Shown here: positions 25,146 to 33,984 of the stretch, piece after piece
How the letters are laid out: each line of letters begins with the position of its first letter
Numbering within the stretch: position 1 is the first letter of the stretch
NCBI GenBank assembly: GCA_009664345.1
Contig: CP043547.1
Location: 1,178,001-1,242,000 of the forward strand
Source: Planctomycetales bacterium 10988
GTDB taxonomy: Bacteria > Planctomycetota > Planctomycetia > Pirellulales > Pb10988
Length of the DNA stretch: 64,000 nucleotides
Direction: 5' to 3'
Translations under genes and position numbers: made by a program
Notes under the pieces: model-generated
The model's database searches: none
What the model saw: only the letters and a program-made list of their open reading frames with translations
Told to the model about the DNA's origin: nothing

Positions 25146-27273
25146 TGATCTCATCGAAGTACTCATCGTACCGATTTATTGGACAGGAATCGCTGCTTGG
25201 CGAGCCTTGCCACTTTTTCTCGTGGTTTCGCTTTTGAGTTATTGTTTACGCAAGCGACTTGCTCCCAGAGTGCAGGTTTTTCTTTGGATGCTTGTTTGCT
25301 TGCGATTTCTGCTTCCCGTTTCTCTTGCGAGCCCGTTGAGTTTGCACGGGTTCATGGATCAATGGACGGCCTCGCTGATGACTGACCAACAGCGTGACGT
25401 TCCGATGGATATGAAAATTCAAGAAGTGCCCTACGCGATCCCTGAGGAGGAAGTTGCCTGGCAGCATGACCCACTTCCAGAGACAGAATTTCGTCCGCAA
25501 CCACAAACGGCCCCGGTCGTGGAAACTCTCCATTGGGAAGAAATCCTCTTGCTTGTTGCATTCATGCTCTGGGCGATCGTCGCAATGGGGATGATCGTTC
25601 GAGCAGTTGGCTCCCAGCTTTGGTTTGCATGGAGGTTACGTAGTTGCCGAGAACTTTCAGATTCGACTGTTCTTGATCTCGCTTTGAAAGAAAGTGATGA
25701 AATCGGAGTCCGTCGTCCGCGACTTAAAGAAGTCCCCTTTCTAAAAAGTCCGGCGGTTTTCGGATGGTGGCGGCCAACAATTTGCCTTCCTCCATCGAGT
25801 GTTGCAGAATTATCGCCTACTGAATTACGCTGGATCATTCGCCATGAGTTGGCTCATATCCGACATCATGATGTTTTCATTCTCTCGATTGCTCACTTGA
25901 TGCGGGCCGTCCACTGGTACAATCCGTTCGCTTGGATCACGGTTTCTCAATTGGCAAATTCCATGGAGCAAGCAAGCGACGCCATTGCACTGCGCGACAG
26001 CTCCGACGCAAGCATTGCAGAATATGGCCGTTTGCTACTGCGTTGCGCTGAAAAATACAATCGATGCCCTCCCAATGGTGCCTTGGGACTTCTTTGCATG
26101 GCGAAGAATAAAGGGCTTCGTCGTCGAATCGATCGCCTCGTTGCTGAGCCTACTGGGTTCTTCACGTGGGCGAATTGTCTCGCGATGGCAGGTCTGCTAC
26201 TGCTGGGATTGTCCGGATTGACGGACGCCCAGGTAAAAAGTCCGGAAAAAAACTCCCCGCGTTTTGAAGACCAAGCTTGGTTGAAGAATTCCCCGATCAT
26301 TACCACGGACCCAGATTTCTATCCGCTAGGTGAACAGTCTCCGAAAGACTCAAAGCTTTACGTTTATGATGTACGCAAACTCATTGAAAAAATAAAGGAA
26401 CAAGACCCTGATACTGATGTTGAATTGCTTTTAAAATCGATCGTTGGACATAACGGCACAAGGACAGTGGAGATCAAGGATGGAAAGTTATTTGCCTGGT
26501 TGTCCCCCGCTGCATACCAATCCGTTACCAGGATGTTGAAGGCGATGGAGAGTACAGGACTTTATCAAATCACAATTGAACTCCACATGATTAATTCACG
26601 CTTTCCTGCAGACCAAGACTTTGATTGGTTTGCAACTTCCACACTAACCTCTCCTTCAAACAGTGCAAAAGGAGATTGGGAATCATCCACTGAGGAGAAC
26701 TCAATAAAAGTACAGGATTTTTCCATATCCACGCGTCCTGGTACCGCCGCCAAGCTCACCGAACAGCAAGTAAAGCAGTTCATTCAAAGAGTGCAAGGCG
26801 ACACAAGGGATTCCATTTACTTTGCACCTAAAGTGACCTTATTCAACGGTTTAGAAGCAATCGTGATGGATGAAGTCCAACGACCTTTTGTAGTTGATGT
26901 TAAAAAAGAAGAAGGTAACTTACGACCCGTCATTAAAATTTTCTCAGAAGGAAGACGGTTTAAATTACAAGCAGAAGTTACTGAACAAGAAGAAGTAAAA
27001 CTTCAATGTGCTTTAATTGAAACCGACATTGTTGAAGAAGTTTATACAGTGGCATTACCCTATCGAACCTCGGGCTTAACAAATTCAAGTGTTAGAGTAC
27101 AACTACCGATTGTATCCAATTCACAAGTTCAATTGGGCACGACTTTAAAAGCGAAAGAAAGTTTATTGATTGCCATTCCGCAAAAGTATAAAGAGTCGGA
27201 TTCAGACAATGCCGAAAGGGTCTTCTACTATTTACTTACTCCACACATTTTAAAGGAAATGAATCAACGTTAA
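25138..27273 (+). CDS. M56-family (BlaR1-like) membrane metalloprotease with secretin-like C-terminal domain
   Basis: A 711-residue integral membrane protease. Helices lie near 10-35, 44-64, 134-156 and 343-362. The zinc site is HELAH (His236, Glu237, His240) with Glu277 in MEQASD. In BlaR1 the last helix is followed by a penicillin-binding sensor. Here residues about 385-711 instead show YVYDVRKLIEKI, a repeated-strand region with ITIELHMIN, and VTLFNGLEAIVMDEVQRPFV, which resemble the N-terminal and pre-secretin domains of planctomycete type II/III secretion-like proteins. So this protease probably senses something other than beta-lactam and then cleaves BlaI. The C-terminal third is more AT-rich than its neighbours. 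Confidence 0.85.
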   Translation: MIDDLIEVLIVPIYWTGIAAWRALPLFLVVSLLSYCLRKRLAPRVQVFLWMLVCLRFLLPVSLASPLSLHGFMDQWTASLMTDQQRDVPMDMKIQEVPYAIPEEEVAWQHDPLPETEFRPQPQTAPVVETLHWEEILLLVAFMLWAIVAMGMIVRAVGSQLWFAWRLRSCRELSDSTVLDLALKESDEIGVRRPRLKEVPFLKSPAVFGWWRPTICLPPSSVAELSPTELRWIIRHELAHIRHHDVFILSIAHLMRAVHWYNPFAWITVSQLANSMEQASDAIALRDSSDASIAEYGRLLLRCAEKYNRCPPNGALGLLCMAKNKGLRRRIDRLVAEPTGFFTWANCLAMAGLLLLGLSGLTDAQVKSPEKNSPRFEDQAWLKNSPIITTDPDFYPLGEQSPKDSKLYVYDVRKLIEKIKEQDPDTDVELLLKSIVGHNGTRTVEIKDGKLFAWLSPAAYQSVTRMLKAMESTGLYQITIELHMINSRFPADQDFDWFATSTLTSPSNSAKGDWESSTEENSIKVQDFSISTRPGTAAKLTEQQVKQFIQRVQGDTRDSIYFAPKVTLFNGLEAIVMDEVQRPFVVDVKKEEGNLRPVIKIFSEGRRFKLQAEVTEQEEVKLQCALIETDIVEEVYTVALPYRTSGLTNSSVRVQLPIVSNSQVQLGTTLKAKESLLIAIPQKYKESDSDNAERVFYYLLTPHILKEMNQR

Positions 27274-27333
27274 TCGTCTTGATAGAAACCTTTAATATTC
27301 AAATATTTGTTTTTTAAAATTTGTTACTAAAGT

Positions 27334-27387
27334 CAAAGCCGGCTTATTTATTGAAACGTTTTTGTTTTCTTTAACTCGCCGGCTTTG
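27334..27387 (-). terminator. Inverted repeat at the end of the MORN-like gene
   Basis: CAAAGCCGGC (27334-27343) is a perfect inverted copy of GCCGGCTTTG (27378-27387) across 34 bases; the right arm is inside the gene's last codons. No T tract follows, so terminator function is uncertain. It lies between the convergent M56 and MORN-like genes. Confidence 0.35.
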
Positions 27388-27725
27388 TCATACTCTTTCC
27401 ATTCACCCTTTTTCTTTCCGGCTTCATAATGGCCGATGTCCCAGAGCTGGCCGTTTTCGTAGTAGCGTTTCCAAAGCCCGGTTTGTTTCCCCTCCGAGAA
27501 GGCCCCCTCCTGTAAGGGCTGGCCGTTCGCTCGCCACCACTGCCATTCCCCATCAAGTTCATCTTGCAGATAACTTCCTTGTGCCTTTAGTTTGCCACTA
27601 CGATGGTAAAACTTCCAGGCACCATGCCGTTTGCCATTCTTAAGCGGTCCCTCGCCAGAAACCTTGCCATCTGCAAAGTGTTCTTCGTGATGATCGGCGT
27701 CTCCGGTGGCGGCTTGTTTCTTCAT
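27348..27725 (-). CDS. MORN/YwqK-like repeat protein
   Basis: A 125-residue protein of repeated aromatic-glycine strands: GPLKNGKRHGAWKFYHRSGKLKAQG, LDGEWQWWRANGQPLQEG, KQTGLWKRYYENGQLWDIG and KKKGEWKEYDKAGELK. This is the YwqK/MORN-like toroid type, often associated with protein binding; a toxin-antitoxin role has been proposed for some homologues but is unproven here. The ATG at 27725 overlaps the stop of the VOC gene by four bases (ATGA) and AGGAAG lies upstream. An earlier ATG in frame at 27767 is less likely. Third gene of the ArsR operon. Confidence 0.75.
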   Translation of the reverse strand: MKKQAATGDADHHEEHFADGKVSGEGPLKNGKRHGAWKFYHRSGKLKAQGSYLQDELDGEWQWWRANGQPLQEGAFSEGKQTGLWKRYYENGQLWDIGHYEAGKKKGEWKEYDKAGELKKTKTFQ

Positions 27726-28117
27726 GACACTTCCTTGAGCTGAGCGATTTGAATGAGATTCCCACACGTGTCATCGAAGACCGCCGTGATCACCGGACCC
27801 ATATCGGTCGGCCCTTGAGTGAAACTCACCCCGGAAGTTTGAAGGCGTTCATATTCTTGTTGCAAATCAAGGACTCCGAAGGAGGTGTAAGGGATGCCGT
27901 CTTCAACAAGGGCTTTCTTGAAAGGTCCGGCGGCTGGGTGCTGATCTGGCTCCAACACAAGTTCGGTGCCGTTCGGGTCATCCGGATCGACCACGGTGAT
28001 CCAACGAAACTCTCCCATCGGGATATCGTTCTTAAACTGAAAGCCTAACACCTCGGTGTAGAACTTGAGGGCCTTCTCCTGATCATCGACCAAAATACTT
28101 GTCAGTACAATTTTCAT
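27722..28117 (-). CDS. VOC-family (glyoxalase/bleomycin-resistance fold) protein
   Basis: A 131-residue protein: MKIVLTSILVDDQEKALKFYTEVLGF, the central WITVVDPDDPNGTELVLEP, and the second module VLDLQQEYERLQTSGVSFTQGPTDMGPVITAVFDDTCGNLIQIAQ. It has the paired beta-alpha-beta-beta-beta motifs of the vicinal-oxygen-chelate superfamily. Ligand unknown. ATG 28117 overlaps the ArsR stop by four bases, so translation is coupled to the regulator, and the product could be the effector or detoxifying arm it controls. Confidence 0.88.
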   Translation of the reverse strand: MKIVLTSILVDDQEKALKFYTEVLGFQFKNDIPMGEFRWITVVDPDDPNGTELVLEPDQHPAAGPFKKALVEDGIPYTSFGVLDLQQEYERLQTSGVSFTQGPTDMGPVITAVFDDTCGNLIQIAQLKEVS

Positions 28118-28404
28118 GAATCGCTTCCTTCCTGTTCTTCCTTTAACCACCGCTTCACGACTTCTTTAAGTGGCTCGGGATTCAAAAAGTGGTATTTGTA
28201 TCTACCTTGCCGCTCGAACGTGACCAATCCCGCGGAGGCCAAGACCTCTAAATGCTGAGAAATCGCCTGCCGCGAAAGGCCAAGTCCGTGCTTCATGGCC
28301 AATCGGGAGCAGATTTCAAAGAGGGTCTGGCCGTTCTTCTCGGTGAGTTCGTCCAAGATCGCCCGACGAGCCGGGGCAGCAAGTGCTTCGAAGAGATCAC
28401 TCAT
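28114..28404 (-). CDS. ArsR-family winged-helix regulator
   Basis: A 96-residue DNA-binding protein with the family opening SDLFEALAAPARRAILDEL, the recognition region LSRQAISQHLEVLASAGLVTFERQGRYKYHFLN, and no Cys pair typical of metal-sensing ArsR members. It is close to the type that regulates VOC or SRPBCC genes. The frame starts at ATG 28404, directly at the predicted transcription start, so the mRNA is probably leaderless. Confidence 0.92.
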   Translation of the reverse strand: MSDLFEALAAPARRAILDELTEKNGQTLFEICSRLAMKHGLGLSRQAISQHLEVLASAGLVTFERQGRYKYHFLNPEPLKEVVKRWLKEEQEGSDS

Positions 28405-28410
28405 AACAGG

Positions 28411-28440
28411 ATCATAGGCAAGTCATCACTTGCCTGTCAA
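28411..28440 (-). promoter_or_regulatory. Promoter and ArsR operator of the arsR-VOC-MORN operon
   Basis: Read on the minus strand, TTGACA (28440-28435) and TATGAT (28416-28411) are 18 bases apart, near-perfect sigma-70 boxes. The spacer contains the operator AGGCAAGT-CATC-ACTTGCCT (28416-28435, perfect 8-base arms), which would block RNA polymerase when occupied. The ATG at 28404 is six bases beyond the -10 box, implying that transcription starts at the A of the start codon. Confidence 0.85.
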
Positions 28441-28497
28441 TATCTAGAAATTTTGACAGAGGAAAGAAAACAATACGGATACTTGGGAAAGAATGCT

Positions 28498-29295
28498 TTA
28501 AGTAGGAGCCACGGAGAGTCGGGTGACCTTCACTTGCATGTTGATTAATTCGAGCGGCTCGCCGAATTGCGTATAGATCGCGACATCGGCGGCATCCCGG
28601 CCATAGGCAATGGCGACGCGACCGCCTTTGAGATTCGCTTGCGTCGGATCAAACGTGTACCAACGCCCACCGATATAAGCCTCGAACCAGGCATGGAGGT
28701 CCATCGGCTCCAAATTTTCGAGATACCCAACGACCAAGCGGGCAGGAATACAAATCGCTCGACAAAGAGCAATCCCCAGATGGGCCATGTCTCGACAGAC
28801 CGCTTGCGAACGCTGATGCACTTCGGTGGCACTGATAATTTCCTGACCGCTACCAGGCACATATCGCAATTTTTGACGAATATAGTTGACGATGGCGACT
28901 ACTTGATCGTAGCCCGGTTCATTGTATGCAACCACGTCACCAACCATTTCGGAAAAGCGATCCGACTCACAAAAACGGCTAGGGAGGAGAAAAGGTAGAG
29001 TATCATCCGGCAGTAGCTGGACTTCCACAAACGGAGCACCGGGGGCGACGTCAGCCGCATCGGCAGCTTGAATATCGGCGGAAGTTCGAATCGAAAACGG
29101 ACCCTCTGGAGCAACCAACCGCTGACAGAGATTGCCGAACGGATCGGTGAACTCCACCGCCGGCACACTCGGAACGAGCACATATTGCTCACGCGCGATC
29201 CATTGTTGCATCCCACTGCGAGGCCGCAACATCAGCAACAAAGGCGTCGGAGCCTGCACATTAAATTCAAACGAACACGACGCCTGCAACCACAT
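28498..29295 (-). CDS. Transglutaminase-like (transglutaminase core) protein
   Basis: A 265-residue protein with an N-terminal beta-rich segment (about 1-80, bacterial transglutaminase N-like) and a papain-like core at about 120-240. The catalytic triad is visible: Cys in [15 protein letters not shown], His in [17 protein letters not shown] and Asp in TFDPTQ. Such proteins are often cysteine peptidases or amidases rather than crosslinking enzymes. There is no signal peptide. It lies 93 bases upstream (by transcription) of nothing obvious on its strand; its neighbours point elsewhere. Confidence 0.88.
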   Translation of the reverse strand: MWLQASCSFEFNVQAPTPLLLMLRPRSGMQQWIAREQYVLVPSVPAVEFTDPFGNLCQRLVAPEGPFSIRTSADIQAADAADVAPGAPFVEVQLLPDDTLPFLLPSRFCESDRFSEMVGDVVAYNEPGYDQVVAIVNYIRQKLRYVPGSGQEIISATEVHQRSQAVCRDMAHLGIALCRAICIPARLVVGYLENLEPMDLHAWFEAYIGGRWYTFDPTQANLKGGRVAIAYGRDAADVAIYTQFGEPLELINMQVKVTRLSVAPT

Positions 29296-29423
29296 AAGAC
29301 ATACTTTCGAGCAGAGGAATGAATCAGGATCTCACTTTCAAGAACATTCCTGCATTGTGGCTCGATTAGGAAGTTTGTTCAATCCAATGGCTTCTTCCAA
29401 AAAGATGAATCCTGTTGATCGCA

Positions 29424-30143
29424 TTAATGATCCAATGGTAATTTCATGATAAAAGTCGCGTTGTGATAGATACTTGAATACGATTCGCCTCCCTCTTGTC
29501 CACTGACGGATTCTTCTACCCGGGTGCGAAAGGTATACTGGCCTGGTTCGGAAAAAGTGAATTCCACTTCACCTTGATCATTGGTGTCCAATTTTTTTCG
29601 AAACTGCTTGGGCCCCCGAATGGTGACCGTCCGACCGGCTGCGGGTTTTCCTTCCCAAAGGACTTTCAACTCTACCTCGTTGCCGTGATCGTGCGGGACA
29701 ATATCCAATCGCATCTGTTTTGCTCGATCGAGCTTATGAAGGTCCGAATGGGAATCAACGTCTAGATAGCGAGCATAGTAATGGAGTAAAACCGTTTGCT
29801 TTCCGTAGCGATAAGTCCCGAATTTTCCATGGCACTCGATACTTCTTGGCCCAGCGTTGGGCAAAGCCGCCGACAACCAGCGTTGCTCTTTGAATTGAAC
29901 TTCTTCAAGTGAAAGGGGCTTCGGCTCCGGGGATGAAACAGTGCGAATCCAAGTTTCTTTAGTGTTCGCAAAATGATCCAAGTAGTGCCCATCACTAGGA
30001 CTTGGATTTTCCTCGAAATAAATATTTACCCTGCCATGATCGCCGCTGGATTCCTCCACGGTCACCCAAAGATAATGCGCGAAGACCGGCGAAGAGCAAA
30101 AGGTAGTCAGTACGAAAAGAGAGAGCAACTGAATAGGCTTCAT
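29424..30143 (-). CDS. Secreted DUF4198-like protein
   Basis: A 239-residue protein with a signal peptide (MKPIQLLSLFVLTTFCSSPVFA) and a His directly after the predicted cut (HYLWVTVEES), as in DUF4198/nickel-uptake-related proteins. The C-terminal part (about 150-235) has Ig-like/CarboxypepD_reg strands: GKPAAGRTVTIRGPKQF, TNDQGEVEFTFSEPGQYTFRTRVEE. Metal binding is possible because His residues are frequent (SHSDLHKL, PHDHGNEVE) but not shown. Confidence 0.75.
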   Translation of the reverse strand: MKPIQLLSLFVLTTFCSSPVFAHYLWVTVEESSGDHGRVNIYFEENPSPSDGHYLDHFANTKETWIRTVSSPEPKPLSLEEVQFKEQRWLSAALPNAGPRSIECHGKFGTYRYGKQTVLLHYYARYLDVDSHSDLHKLDRAKQMRLDIVPHDHGNEVELKVLWEGKPAAGRTVTIRGPKQFRKKLDTNDQGEVEFTFSEPGQYTFRTRVEESVSGQEGGESYSSIYHNATFIMKLPLDH

Positions 30144-30632
30144 AATTGAACTCCTGTTTAATTAAAATCAACCTAAAGGATTTGTACTTTACAATCTCAT
30201 CAATTTGTTTACCAGCGGCGGAATGCGGAAGGTCGGTTTCTTTTTTTACATCTACAAGTTTTTCCTTTATTCCGATTAGGGGAGTTGGTAGAAAAAGATA
30301 GATTGTGTGCCGGTGATGTTGCTGAAACGCCGGAGATTCCCCCCATTTTTCCCTGCCCTACTATCTTCCTAAGCTAGGATTCCTAGAGACTTTCCTTTGG
30401 ATAAACTTTGATGGATTTCAGTGCCGATGATCCGTTCGGGCGAGGGCTGCGTTGGTAAAGATGCACCTCTTAGCGAACGTAGAGCAGGAATCACCCACGT
30501 ATCATTCTTACAGATCGCACTTTTCGAAAGTTAGCTGAACGGGATGGGAAGCTAAGAGAAATAGCGAAGCTGGAGAAGGTAAAATCCATTGCGGCCAACT
30601 ATGCTATTCTCCTAAGAACGGGACCTATCATT
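30144..30632. other. Intergenic region before asnB-like gene
   Basis: About 490 bases without a convincing gene. A short perfect palindrome, CTAGGA-T-TCCTAG, lies at 30374-30386. The region should contain the promoters of the divergent DUF4198 and asparagine synthase genes, but none is clear enough to annotate. No clear Shine-Dalgarno site is seen before the GTG start of the latter. Confidence 0.4.
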
Positions 30633-32615
30633 GTGTGTGGAATTGCAGGCGTCATCGATTTACGAAGAGAACAAGAGATTGATCCTCAAGTCGTGCAACG
30701 GATGGCGGCGGCAATTGAACATCGTGGACCAGACGAAGAGGGCTATTTTTACGAAGACGGGCTTGCTCTCGCTTCGAGGCGGTTGAGCATTGTGGGTTTG
30801 GCTGATGGGCAGCAGCCGATTCATAATGAAGACCGCACCGTCACGGTGGTTTTCAATGGCGAATTCTTTGATTTCCCCGAAAAACGCGCGTGGCTTGAAT
30901 CCCGCGGCCACCACTTTCGAACCTCCTGCGATACCGAAATTCTGGTCCATTTGTGGGAGGAATATGGCGAAGAAATGCTCACGCATCTGCGAGGGCAATA
31001 CGCTTTTGCCCTCTATGATGCTCGCCAGCAGAAGCTATTGATCGCTCGGGATCGGATTGGTATTGTTCCGCTGCATTGGGCACGTCGTGGGAACTTTTTG
31101 TATTTTTGTTCGGAAATCAAGGGGATTTTGGCCTCTGGCGAAGTCAAAGCGGAAGTCGATCACCGAGGGCTGGATCATATTTTCACCTTCTTTGCGATGC
31201 CAACGAAGCGGACTTGCTTCCGTGGGATTTCGGCCCTGCTGCCGGGGAGTTGCCTCTCGATCCGTTTTCAAGATGCCGGGCAACTTGCTGATATCAATGA
31301 GCGAACGTATTGGGATTTGGACTTTCCCGATCAAGGGGAGGAGTTCAATCCGAAGGATGAAAACGAAGTCATCGAAGGTTTCAAGGAAAAATTTCATCGT
31401 GCGACCGAGATTCGCCTCCGTGCCGATGTTCCGGTGGTGAGTTATTTAAGTGGCGGCGTTGATTCTACGACGGTGCTTTCCGTTGCGTCGAGGATTAAAG
31501 GTTCGCCGGTCCCTTCCTTTACGATTGATATTCCGACGCCGGAGTTGAGCGAACTCGATCGGGCTTTGGCCGCAGCGAAGACGGTGGGGAGCAAGCCGAC
31601 CGTTGTCACCTGTGGGAGCGAAGCCGTCTCCGGAGCGTATCCGAAATTGGTCGAAGCCTCCGAAAGTCCGGTGACGGATACCTCATGTGCGGCGATGCTT
31701 TGCTTAGCGGAAGAAGTCCGAAATCAAGGATATAAAGTCGCCCTGACCGGCGAAGGTTCCGATGAGGCCCTGGCCGGATACCCTTGGCTGAAAGTTAACC
31801 GCCTGCTTTGTATGTTTGATCGCGATGGTTTACGTCCGAGTAATCTGCTGCGGCAATTCTTCTTGAAAATTAGAAATCCCAAGCGGAAATGGTCGGAAGC
31901 CCGGCGATATCAGGACCATATCGGCGGCCCTTATGGAATCACGGATCTCTATGCCTTGATTTCCGTCGCCCGATTTATGTTTTATTCGGAAGAGATGTTC
32001 GACCACCTTGATGGCCATAGTCCTTTCCAAGATTTGCCAATTAATCTCGATCGAATCAATCAATGGTCGCCCCTGAATCGGGCGATTTATATTGGCTACA
32101 AAACGATGCTGCCCGGCTTGTTGATGCATCACAAGGGGGACCGTCCTGCGATGCACAACTCGGTCGAAACCCGATATCCTTTCCTTGATGAAGAGGTCGT
32201 CGATTACTGTGCGAAGCTGCATCCGAAGTACAAACTCCGAGGTTTGTTCCGCGATAAGTATCTCTTGCGAAAGTTCTCTAGCGATTTCTTGCCTGAGTCG
32301 ATTACCAATCGCCCCAAAACGATGTTCCGGGCACCGTTTGCCAATTCGTTTTTTGAAAATCCTCCTGCCTATGTCAATCAACTTTTGAGCCAAGAGTCAT
32401 TGCGAAAGACGGGCTATTTCAATCCGGAGAAGGTACAAAAGGCCCGCGATACTTACAATGCTCAATATCAACTTGCCGGAAAACGACTCTTGGTCGAGAT
32501 GGGGCTGACCGGAGTGATGGCGACGCAAATCTGGCATCATCTCTACTTTGGCGGGGATTTGTGCGAACTCCCCTCGTGGACGGCCCCGGAACCTGAAGTT
32601 CTCTCGAATACCTAG
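30633..32615 (+). CDS. Asparagine synthase (glutamine-hydrolysing) family protein
   Basis: A 660-residue two-domain amidotransferase. The N-terminal class II glutaminase begins MCGIAGVIDL with nucleophile Cys2, then HRGPDEEGYF and VVFNGEFFDFPEKR; the C-terminal synthetase has the pyrophosphate loop YLSGGVDST (near 270) and ALTGEGSDEALAGYP. It uses ATP and glutamine to amidate a carboxylate. The GTG start at 30633 is chosen because it places Cys at position 2 after Met removal. The family includes AsnB and envelope-associated amidotransferases, so the true substrate may be other than aspartate. Confidence 0.9.
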   Translation: MCGIAGVIDLRREQEIDPQVVQRMAAAIEHRGPDEEGYFYEDGLALASRRLSIVGLADGQQPIHNEDRTVTVVFNGEFFDFPEKRAWLESRGHHFRTSCDTEILVHLWEEYGEEMLTHLRGQYAFALYDARQQKLLIARDRIGIVPLHWARRGNFLYFCSEIKGILASGEVKAEVDHRGLDHIFTFFAMPTKRTCFRGISALLPGSCLSIRFQDAGQLADINERTYWDLDFPDQGEEFNPKDENEVIEGFKEKFHRATEIRLRADVPVVSYLSGGVDSTTVLSVASRIKGSPVPSFTIDIPTPELSELDRALAAAKTVGSKPTVVTCGSEAVSGAYPKLVEASESPVTDTSCAAMLCLAEEVRNQGYKVALTGEGSDEALAGYPWLKVNRLLCMFDRDGLRPSNLLRQFFLKIRNPKRKWSEARRYQDHIGGPYGITDLYALISVARFMFYSEEMFDHLDGHSPFQDLPINLDRINQWSPLNRAIYIGYKTMLPGLLMHHKGDRPAMHNSVETRYPFLDEEVVDYCAKLHPKYKLRGLFRDKYLLRKFSSDFLPESITNRPKTMFRAPFANSFFENPPAYVNQLLSQESLRKTGYFNPEKVQKARDTYNAQYQLAGKRLLVEMGLTGVMATQIWHHLYFGGDLCELPSWTAPEPEVLSNT

Positions 32616-32628
32616 TTTCGAGAGTTTT
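32601..32628 (+). terminator. Terminator spanning the asparagine synthase stop codon
   Basis: CTCTCGAA (32601-32608) pairs with TTCGAGAG (32617-32624) across an 8-base loop, followed by TTTTC. The TAG stop is in the loop region. The short T run suggests only partial termination. Confidence 0.6.
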
Positions 32629-32733
32629 CTACGCAGGTGGCTCGACTTCGAGTGGGGGATTCCTACAATACATGAAATCTTCAAACTGAACATTAAAAGA
32701 ACCAACGTAGAGAATCTCGAAATACAGGTAAGA

Positions 32734-33984
32734 ATGACCGCACCTTGGCGAGAACAACTTGATAAAACGGTAGACAATCTTTTTGATGAAATCGTGTCGC
32801 TGCGGCGGCATTTGCATCAATATCCCGAGCCGAGCGATGAAGAGCATAAGACCAGTATGTATCTTTATCAGCGGCTGGCGGATCGAGGATTGCATGTGCA
32901 ACTCATCCCTTCCGGACGCGGCGTTTTGGCCGATCCGCCGAAGGCTTTCGAAGATGACTCGCTTCCTCGCGTGGCCTTGCGGGCGGATATCGATGCCTTG
33001 CGGATTCAAGAAGCGAACGATGTGCCCTATTGTTCTCGCGTTCCAGGGGTGATGCATGCTTGCGGCCACGATTGCCATACCTCGATGGTTTACGGAGCGA
33101 TTTGTGCATTGACGGAGATGAGCCAAGGGGGGTTGCTACCGTGGCCCGTTCGCTGGCGAGGAATTTTTCAACCTGCCGAAGAGACTGGGCATGGTGCCCC
33201 GGAGATCATCGCGGCCAATGGGTTGGAAGATGTGCAAGCGATCTTTGCCCTACATGTTGATCCGATGCATCCAGTGGGCAATGTCGCAACCAAGCCCGGC
33301 GTGCTTACTGCGAATTGCGATGCTCTGGAAGTCACGATCTCCGGTGAAGGCGGACATGCCGCCCGACCGCATCTCACCCATGACCCGATTGCGGCCGCCG
33401 CTCAGTTTATTCAAGCGGTCTATACCCAAGTTCCTCGCGTGATCGATTCGCAAGAAGCCGTCGTTGTGAGCTTTGGTTCTTTGCAAGCCGGAGAAAATCC
33501 GAATGTGATCCCCGGGCAGGTTTCGCTAAAAGGGACGATCCGTACTTTGACCGACGAAGTTCGAGAGAAAACAATTGCTTGCTTGGAACGACTCGCCAAA
33601 GGCTGGGCGGAAGCCAGCCAAACTTCCATCGAAGTAAAGATCCAGGCAGGTGCCCCAGCCGTTTATAATCATCCGCGAGCTACGGCGATGATCCGTCAGG
33701 CGGCTGCGGAAATTTTGGGCCTGGAGCATGTGACGGAACTGAAGCGTCCGAGCATGGGGGGTGAAGATTTCTCGCATTATCTCAAACATACTGCGGGGAC
33801 GTTGCTCCGGCTCGGTTGTGTTTCGGAAACGAAGAATGCGGCGATGCTTCATTCGCCTCACTTTAATATTGACGAATCGGCGCTCGCGATCGGGGCCAAA
33901 ATTCTCGCTCGGTCGGCCTTGCTTTGGTCGAATCCGAGTCGAAAGGAAAATCGCGAAGCCGTCCAGAGGACTGCCTCTCCATGA
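32734..33984 (+). CDS. M20-family amidohydrolase (N-acyl amino acid hydrolase type)
   Basis: A 416-residue zinc peptidase-like enzyme of the aminoacylase/IAA-amino-acid hydrolase group. Motifs are present in order: RRHLHQYPEPSDEE, VALRADIDALRIQE, VMHACGHDCHTSM (metal site), FQPAEETGHGA (catalytic and metal acids), GEGGHAARPH (dimer/lid) and the end HSPHFNIDESAL. It should cleave an amide bond in an N-acyl amino acid or peptide. The ATG at 32734 is preferred over the upstream 32548 start, which reaches into the asparagine synthase gene. Its stop overlaps the ATG of the next gene by four bases. Confidence 0.92.
   Translation: MTAPWREQLDKTVDNLFDEIVSLRRHLHQYPEPSDEEHKTSMYLYQRLADRGLHVQLIPSGRGVLADPPKAFEDDSLPRVALRADIDALRIQEANDVPYCSRVPGVMHACGHDCHTSMVYGAICALTEMSQGGLLPWPVRWRGIFQPAEETGHGAPEIIAANGLEDVQAIFALHVDPMHPVGNVATKPGVLTANCDALEVTISGEGGHAARPHLTHDPIAAAAQFIQAVYTQVPRVIDSQEAVVVSFGSLQAGENPNVIPGQVSLKGTIRTLTDEVREKTIACLERLAKGWAEASQTSIEVKIQAGAPAVYNHPRATAMIRQAAAEILGLEHVTELKRPSMGGEDFSHYLKHTAGTLLRLGCVSETKNAAMLHSPHFNIDESALAIGAKILARSALLWSNPSRKENREAVQRTASP

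Noticed and set aside
24759-27273. Classical beta-lactam resistance locus
   Set aside because: BlaI and M56 domains are present, but there is no penicillin-sensor domain and no beta-lactamase gene nearby.
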